Shown here: in pieces, positions 7,278-10,616 of the stretch
Numbering within the stretch: position 1 is the first letter of the stretch
How the letters are laid out: the number at the start of each line of letters is the position of its first letter
Assembly: GCA_027012915.1 (NCBI GenBank)
Contig: JALUYN010000446.1
Coordinates: 1 to 10,616, forward strand
DNA length: 10,616 bases
From: Cellvibrionaceae bacterium
GTDB taxonomy: Bacteria; Pseudomonadota; Gammaproteobacteria; Pseudomonadales; Cellvibrionaceae
Direction: 5' to 3'
Notes under the pieces: generated by a model
Databases searched by the model: none
What the model was told of the DNA's origin: nothing
What the model saw: the letters and a program-made list of their open reading frames with translations, nothing else
Program-made: the position numbers and the translations under genes

Positions 7278-8084
7278 TTACAGCAGCATTTCCAGCACAA
7301 ATTTGCTGCCGAAATAGGCCAGCATCAATGCGCAGAACCCACCCAGGGTCCACTTTAGGGCCACGGTACCACGCCAACCCTGGCTGTGGCGCCCCCAAAG
7401 CAGCGTGGCATAGATGCACCAGGCGATAAGAGTAAATACGGTCTTGTGCACCAGATGCTGCGCAAACAGATCTTCAAGAAATATAAAGCCGGTAATAATG
7501 GCCAGGGTTAGCAGAATTTCGCCTACCCAAAGCAGCTCGAACTGCAATGATTCCATGGTTTGCAGTGGCGGCAGTAGGCGCACAGTGCCAGTGAGGTGAT
7601 GGTTGCGCAGTTGGTGGTTCTGGTAAGCCAGTAGCAACGATTGCAGGGTCGCAATAATCAGCAGGCTATAGGCCAGAATTGACAATAGAATGTGGATTAT
7701 GGTGCCTTCACTGAGATTGTTGTAGGTCACATCTGTGGCAGGTAGGACAATTTCCAGCAGCAAAACCGCTGCGGTAAAAGGAAAGGAAAAAATAAACAGG
7801 TTGTGTAGTGGTTTTTTCAATCCGCTGATAAGCACCAGCAGATTCACGATCAAAGCAATCAGTGATACTGCGGTGACAAAGCCCAGCTGCACTCCGTGCT
7901 CGGTGAACAGGGTCTGATGCAGGCTGGCGCTGTGCATGCCAATGGCGCAGAGGGCCAATGCCAGCAGCCATTGAGCGTGAGCGGTGTCCTGTTGACGAAC
8001 CAGATGAAACAAATATCCACTGGCGCCAAGATACAGCACAATAGCGGCGATGGTGGTGGTCAGAGTCAGGAAATCGGTCATCAT
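7278..8084 (-). CDS. YpjD-like inner membrane protein of the cytochrome c assembly (CcsA/HemX) family
   Basis: The 268-residue protein is almost entirely hydrophobic, with about eight membrane helices (roughly 11-29, 39-58, 68-90, 96-113, 131-155, 188-203, 211-230, 241-265). H131 in HILLSILAY, H213 in HLVHKTVFT and H233 in GRHSQGWRG correspond to positions typical of the family and could bind haem. The WWD motif of true CcsA/CcmC haem handlers is not seen, consistent with the YpjD/HemX branch of unclear function. I chose ATG 8084-8082 (length near E. coli YpjD). A GTG at 8126 would add 14 residues without a ribosome site, and the ATG one codon later is equally possible. It is 92 nt upstream of the CNNM/CBS gene on the same strand. 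Confidence 0.88.
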   Translation of the reverse strand: MMTDFLTLTTTIAAIVLYLGASGYLFHLVRQQDTAHAQWLLALALCAIGMHSASLHQTLFTEHGVQLGFVTAVSLIALIVNLLVLISGLKKPLHNLFIFSFPFTAAVLLLEIVLPATDVTYNNLSEGTIIHILLSILAYSLLIIATLQSLLLAYQNHQLRNHHLTGTVRLLPPLQTMESLQFELLWVGEILLTLAIITGFIFLEDLFAQHLVHKTVFTLIAWCIYATLLWGRHSQGWRGTVALKWTLGGFCALMLAYFGSKFVLEMLL

Positions 8085-8159
8085 GCGTGGGCAGAGTCTT
8101 TGAAAACAGAGCGCAAAGTTTGTCACAGCAGGGGGGTAAATAGAAGTTGTTGCTCAGCG

Positions 8160-8170
8160 ATTACTGTAAT
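8160..8170. repeat. 11-bp palindrome upstream of ffh
   Basis: ATTACTGTAAT is a perfect odd inverted repeat (ATTAC-T-GTAAT). It lies in the divergent gap between the YpjD-like gene and ffh, 44 bp centre-to-centre from the longer palindrome over the ffh promoter. It is a possible protein-binding site, but short AT-rich palindromes also arise by chance. Confidence 0.35.
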
Positions 8171-8201
8171 TTCCTGTGATGACTGTTGCCGCAGATAGCA
8201 T

Positions 8202-8216
8202 CCGCTGTTACAGCGG
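8202..8216. promoter_or_regulatory. 15-bp perfect palindrome over the ffh -35 (candidate operator)
   Basis: CCGCTGT-T-ACAGCGG has perfect 7-bp arms around one central base. It covers the predicted -35 hexamer of ffh (8207-8212) and lies upstream of the expected start, so it would act as DNA rather than as an RNA hairpin in the ffh transcript. The arms do not fit LexA spacing. The binding protein is unknown. Confidence 0.5.
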
Positions 8217-8235
8217 GGACCAAGTTGGGTATAAT
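8207..8235 (+). promoter_or_regulatory. Sigma-70 promoter of ffh
   Basis: GTTACA (8207-8212; 4/6) and a perfect TATAAT (8230-8235) are separated by 17 nt. The start would be near 8242, giving a leader of about 27 nt before the ATG at 8269. The GGGTATAAT context is typical of strong gammaproteobacterial promoters. Confidence 0.75.
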
Positions 8236-8268
8236 CGCGAATTTGCACAGTTTAGAGAAGTTCTTTCC

Positions 8269-9690
8269 ATGTTTGATAATTTGCAGGATCGCCTGACGGG
8301 CACGCTGAAAAAGGTGACGGGCAAGGCTCGGCTTACTGATGCCAACATTAAGGACACCCTGCGCGATGTGCGCAAGGCGTTGCTGGAGGCCGACGTGGCT
8401 CTGCCTGTGGTCAAGGCGTTTATTGAGCAGGTCCGCAAGCGCGCCATTGGTTCGGAAGTATCGCGCGCGCTGAATCCCGGTCAGCAATTTATTAAGATCG
8501 TTGAAAGTGAACTGATTCAGGTGATGGGCGAAGCCAACGAATCCTTGGATTTGGCAGCCCAGCCGCCTGCGGTGATTCTGATGGCCGGCCTGCAAGGGGC
8601 GGGTAAAACCACCTCGGTAGCAAAGCTGGCGCGCTTCCTGAAAGAGCGTGAGAAGAAAAAGGTGGTGGTCGTTTCTGCGGATATCTACCGTCCCGCGGCA
8701 ATTAAACAGCTGGAGACTCTGGCCGAAGAGGTGGGTGCTGACTTCTATCCGTCTTCTACAGATCAGAATCCCGTGGATATCGCCAATGGCGCTATCGATC
8801 ATGCCAAGCGTCAGTTTGCCGATGTGGTGATTGTGGATACGGCGGGTCGTCTGCACATTGATGATGAATTGATGAATGAAATTCAGGGCTTGCACCAGGC
8901 GGTGAGCCCGGTTGAAACCCTGTTCGTGATTGACGCCATGATTGGTCAGGATGCGGTCAATACCGCTAAAGCCTTTAACGAAGCGCTGCCGCTGACGGGC
9001 GTTATTTTGACCAAGGCGGACGGCGATGCACGCGGCGGTGCGGCCTTGTCCGTGCGGCACGTGACTGGAAAGCCCATCAAGTTTATGGGTATGGGTGAGA
9101 AAACCGATGCCCTGGAGCCTTTCCATCCCGATCGTTTGGCTTCTCGTATCCTGGGGATGGGTGACCTGCTGTCACTGATAGAGCAGGCTGAACAGAAACT
9201 CGATAAGCAGAAAGCCGAAAAATTGGTCACCAAGGTGGTCAAGGGTAAGAAGTTTGACCTCGAAGATCTGCGTGACCAGCTGCAACAGATGCAAAATATG
9301 GGGGGGATGTCCTCCATGTTGGAAAAACTGCCTGGCATGGGCAATGTTGCTCAGTTGGCTGAGCAGGCCAATATGACCAAACAATTCAAAGTGATGGAAG
9401 TCATTATTGACTCCATGACCCCCGATGAGCGCCGCAATCCAGATATTCTCAACGGCTCGCGTAAACGTCGCATAACCATGGGCTCTGGCACTCAGATCCA
9501 GGATCTGAATCGTCTGCTGAAGCAGCACAAGCAGATGGCCAAGATGATGAAGAAGATGAAGGGCGGCGGCATGCAGAAGATGATGCGTGGCATGGGCGGT
9601 ATGCTCGGCGGTGGAGGTGGTGGCATGCCTCCAGGTGGAATGCCTCCCGGAGGTTTCCCGGGTGGTGGCCTGCCCCCTGGATTCAAGTAA
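8269..9690 (+). CDS. ffh: Signal recognition particle protein (SRP54 GTPase)
   Basis: Ffh binds 4.5S RNA and the signal sequences of nascent membrane proteins, and docks with FtsY to deliver ribosomes to the inner membrane. The 473-residue protein has an N helical domain (1-about 95) and a G domain with P-loop GLQGAGKTT (107-115), DTAGR (190-194) and TKADGDARGG (248-257). The M domain (about 300-432) includes the RNA-contacting SRKRRITMGSGT (397-408) and methionine-rich helices. The last ~34 residues are an unusual Gly/Pro/Met tail with MPPGG repeats, longer than in E. coli Ffh (453 aa). The ATG at 8269 is chosen over an in-frame start at 8176 because AGAGAAG lies 8 nt upstream, MFDNLQDRL is the family N-terminus, and the promoter lies between the two starts. 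Confidence 0.97.
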   Translation: MFDNLQDRLTGTLKKVTGKARLTDANIKDTLRDVRKALLEADVALPVVKAFIEQVRKRAIGSEVSRALNPGQQFIKIVESELIQVMGEANESLDLAAQPPAVILMAGLQGAGKTTSVAKLARFLKEREKKKVVVVSADIYRPAAIKQLETLAEEVGADFYPSSTDQNPVDIANGAIDHAKRQFADVVIVDTAGRLHIDDELMNEIQGLHQAVSPVETLFVIDAMIGQDAVNTAKAFNEALPLTGVILTKADGDARGGAALSVRHVTGKPIKFMGMGEKTDALEPFHPDRLASRILGMGDLLSLIEQAEQKLDKQKAEKLVTKVVKGKKFDLEDLRDQLQQMQNMGGMSSMLEKLPGMGNVAQLAEQANMTKQFKVMEVIIDSMTPDERRNPDILNGSRKRRITMGSGTQIQDLNRLLKQHKQMAKMMKKMKGGGMQKMMRGMGGMLGGGGGGMPPGGMPPGGFPGGGLPPGFK

Positions 9691-9711
9691 TCCTCTCTGA
9701 TTCTCTTCAAG

Positions 9712-9745
9712 GGCGGAGTGGCCAGGCTACTTCGCCTTTTTATTA
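9712..9745 (+). terminator. Intrinsic terminator of ffh
   Basis: GGCGGAGTGG (9712-9721) pairs with CTACTTCGCC (9727-9736) in a 10-bp stem containing two G-U pairs, with a five-base loop CCAGG. It is followed by TTTTTATTATT. It lies 22 nt after the ffh stop, so ffh is probably transcribed separately from the rpsP genes. Confidence 0.88.
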
Positions 9746-9780
9746 TTATCGGTGTTGGCGGGTTAATTCTTAATAAAGGT

Positions 9781-9817
9781 TAGACATACCCGGCCCCTTA
9801 CATTAAAATACCGCGCC
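9781..9817 (+). promoter_or_regulatory. Promoter of rpsP-rimM with GC-rich discriminator
   Basis: TAGACA (9781-9786; 5/6) and TAAAAT (9804-9809; 5/6) are 17 nt apart. The following CCGCGCC (9811-9817) is a GC-rich discriminator of the kind found at ppGpp/DksA-repressed ribosomal promoters. The start would be near 9816, giving a leader of about 108 nt. Stringent control is inferred from the discriminator. Confidence 0.75.
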
Positions 9818-9923
9818 TTTCGCAGGCTGTATCTGCGTTAAACAGAACTTTTTCGCGTCTGCTCTCCTTGAACTTTGGTGTTTGGAGAGGACGTTACTTA
9901 AATGACAATCCAGGAATTACATA
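9818..9923 (+). promoter_or_regulatory. Structured 5' leader of rpsP
   Basis: The leader contains two possible hairpins. CGCAG (9821-9825) pairs with CTGCG (9833-9837). CTCTCC (9862-9867) pairs with GGAGAG (9884-9889), with an inner AAC/GTT pairing. The second stem hides a strong Shine-Dalgarno-like GGAGAGG that is not the rpsP site; rpsP uses AGGA at 9912-9915. Such leaders often carry autoregulation of ribosomal protein operons, but no known element is recognised. Confidence 0.45.
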
Positions 9924-10166
9924 ATGGTAAGCATTCGTTTAGCTCGCGGCGGCTCCAAGAAGCGTCCTTTCTACCACTTGACCGTAACTGACAGCCGTTC
10001 TTCTCGTAACGGTCGTTTCATTGAGCGCGTTGGTTTCTTCAACCCTGTTGCTCGTGGTCAGGAAGAGCGTCTGCGCGTTGACAATGATCGCATTCAGCAC
10101 TGGCTGGACCAAGGTGCCAAGTGCTCTGATCGCGTTGCCAAGCTGCTGTCTGAGCAAGCTGCTTAA
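9924..10166 (+). CDS. rpsP: 30S ribosomal protein S16
   Basis: S16 is a small 16S rRNA-binding protein needed for early 30S assembly. The 80-residue sequence is complete and typical: [20 protein letters not shown] at the start, then [19 protein letters not shown] (about 23-41), [17 protein letters not shown], and a short basic C-terminal helix. Length matches E. coli S16 (82 aa). The ATG at 9924 has AGGA 8 nt upstream. It lies downstream of ffh but behind that gene's terminator and has its own promoter. rimM follows 54 nt later, the standard rpsP-rimM-trmD-rplS order. Confidence 0.98.
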   Translation: MVSIRLARGGSKKRPFYHLTVTDSRSSRNGRFIERVGFFNPVARGQEERLRVDNDRIQHWLDQGAKCSDRVAKLLSEQAA

Positions 10167-10220
10167 TTCAGCTTGTGCCCGGTATTCCGGTTAGCGACTT
10201 AGTAGGGGAGCATTCTGTTA

Positions 10221-10616
10221 ATGGTTGACTCTCCCCAAAAGCGCTCGAATCTCGTGAATTTAGGGCGTATTACTACGGTATTCGGTGTTAAAGGGTGGCT
10301 TAAAGTCCACTCTGACACCCAGCCGCGGGAAAATATTTGCAGTTACAACCCCTGGTGGTTGAAAACCCGTCACGGTGTTAAGTCCGTTGAAATTGACGAC
10401 TACAAACTTCATGGCGAAGGATTGGTGGTCCATATCAAAGGTCTCGATGACCGGGACGAAGCGCGGGATTATTGCCAGGTTGATGTGGCTGTTGAGCGGC
10501 AGCAGATGCCAGAATTGGACGCCGGAGAGTATTACTGGCACCAGCTGGTAGGTCTAAAGGTGGTAACCGTATTTGGGGGTGTTGAGGCTGATCTTGGGAC
10601 TGTTTCCCATCTGCTT
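10221..10616 (+). CDS. rimM: Ribosome maturation factor RimM (3' end cut by window)
   Basis: RimM binds S19 and assists maturation of the 16S rRNA 3' (head) domain of the 30S subunit. The open frame from the ATG at 10221 runs 132 codons to the window end without a stop; the family is about 170-180 aa, so roughly three quarters is present. GRITTVFGVKGWLKV (15-29) is the family N-terminal signature, and GLDDRDEA (74-81) closes the RimM domain. EYYWHQLVGLKV (103-114) starts the PRC-barrel domain. AGGGGAG (10204-10210) is a strong ribosome site 10 nt upstream. It follows rpsP as expected, and trmD and rplS probably lie beyond the edge. Confidence 0.96.
   Translation, partial: MVDSPQKRSNLVNLGRITTVFGVKGWLKVHSDTQPRENICSYNPWWLKTRHGVKSVEIDDYKLHGEGLVVHIKGLDDRDEARDYCQVDVAVERQQMPELDAGEYYWHQLVGLKVVTVFGGVEADLGTVSHLL

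Noticed and set aside
7262..7281. GTAAAAA/TTTTTAC inverted repeat at the end of the YpjD-like gene as a terminator
   Set aside because: The stem is almost all A/T, would be weak, and the next gene on the strand lies only 92 nt away, so read-through is expected.
8161..9126. Long open frame (321 codons) on the minus strand opposite ffh
   Set aside because: It lies wholly antisense to a certain gene, its product (many His, Gln, Arg) resembles no family, and such frames arise from codon bias on the sense strand.
10182..10193. CCGG-TATT-CCGG hairpin between rpsP and rimM as a terminator
   Set aside because: Only 4 bp, no T-run, and rimM is normally co-transcribed with rpsP.

Overview
This window looks like ordinary core chromosome from a marine-type gammaproteobacterium. 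The right half has the conserved gammaproteobacterial order: a CNNM/CBS protein of the YfjD (CorB) type, a YpjD-type membrane protein, ffh, rpsP and rimM. These genes sit next to a purT, a NudL-type Nudix gene and a DUF1289 gene. Protein style and gene order would fit a Cellvibrionales/Microbulbifer-like group, but that assignment is an inference and species level cannot be reached. There are no signs of phage, transposons, CRISPR, tRNA or rRNA genes, and coding density is high.

Left region (1-2974). The first 30 codons of a glutathione S-transferase-like gene run leftwards off the window. Diverging from it is a serine biosynthesis cluster: serC (Methanosarcina/alphaproteobacterial type phosphoserine aminotransferase), serA (390 aa phosphoglycerate dehydrogenase with one ACT domain) and a small YqfO/NIF3 C-terminal-like protein. 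SerA and SerC catalyse consecutive steps from 3-phosphoglycerate to phosphoserine. Both are of types different from the classical E. coli enzymes.

Middle region (2977-5846). A zinc-ribbon Nudix hydrolase gene (minus) converges on the serine cluster and diverges from a second Nudix gene (plus, CoA-pyrophosphatase/NudL-like). The second gene is followed by a four-cysteine DUF1289 protein and purT, the formate-dependent GAR transformylase of purine synthesis. A strong two-way terminator lies after purT.

Right region (5872-10616). The CNNM/CBS membrane protein and the YpjD-like (CcsA/HemX-related) eight-helix membrane protein form a minus-strand pair. Diverging from them is ffh, the SRP GTPase, with a near-consensus promoter and a good terminator. 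Next comes a new, stringent-looking promoter and a ~110-nt leader before rpsP (ribosomal protein S16) and rimM (16S processing/30S assembly factor, cut by the window end).

I did not find a convincing new multi-gene system. The most interesting signals are small regulatory ones: a perfect 15-bp palindrome over the -35 of ffh, a possibly leaderless Nudix mRNA, overlapping divergent promoters with repeated AGCT at the serC end, a strong hairpin between serC and serA, and a structured rpsP leader.
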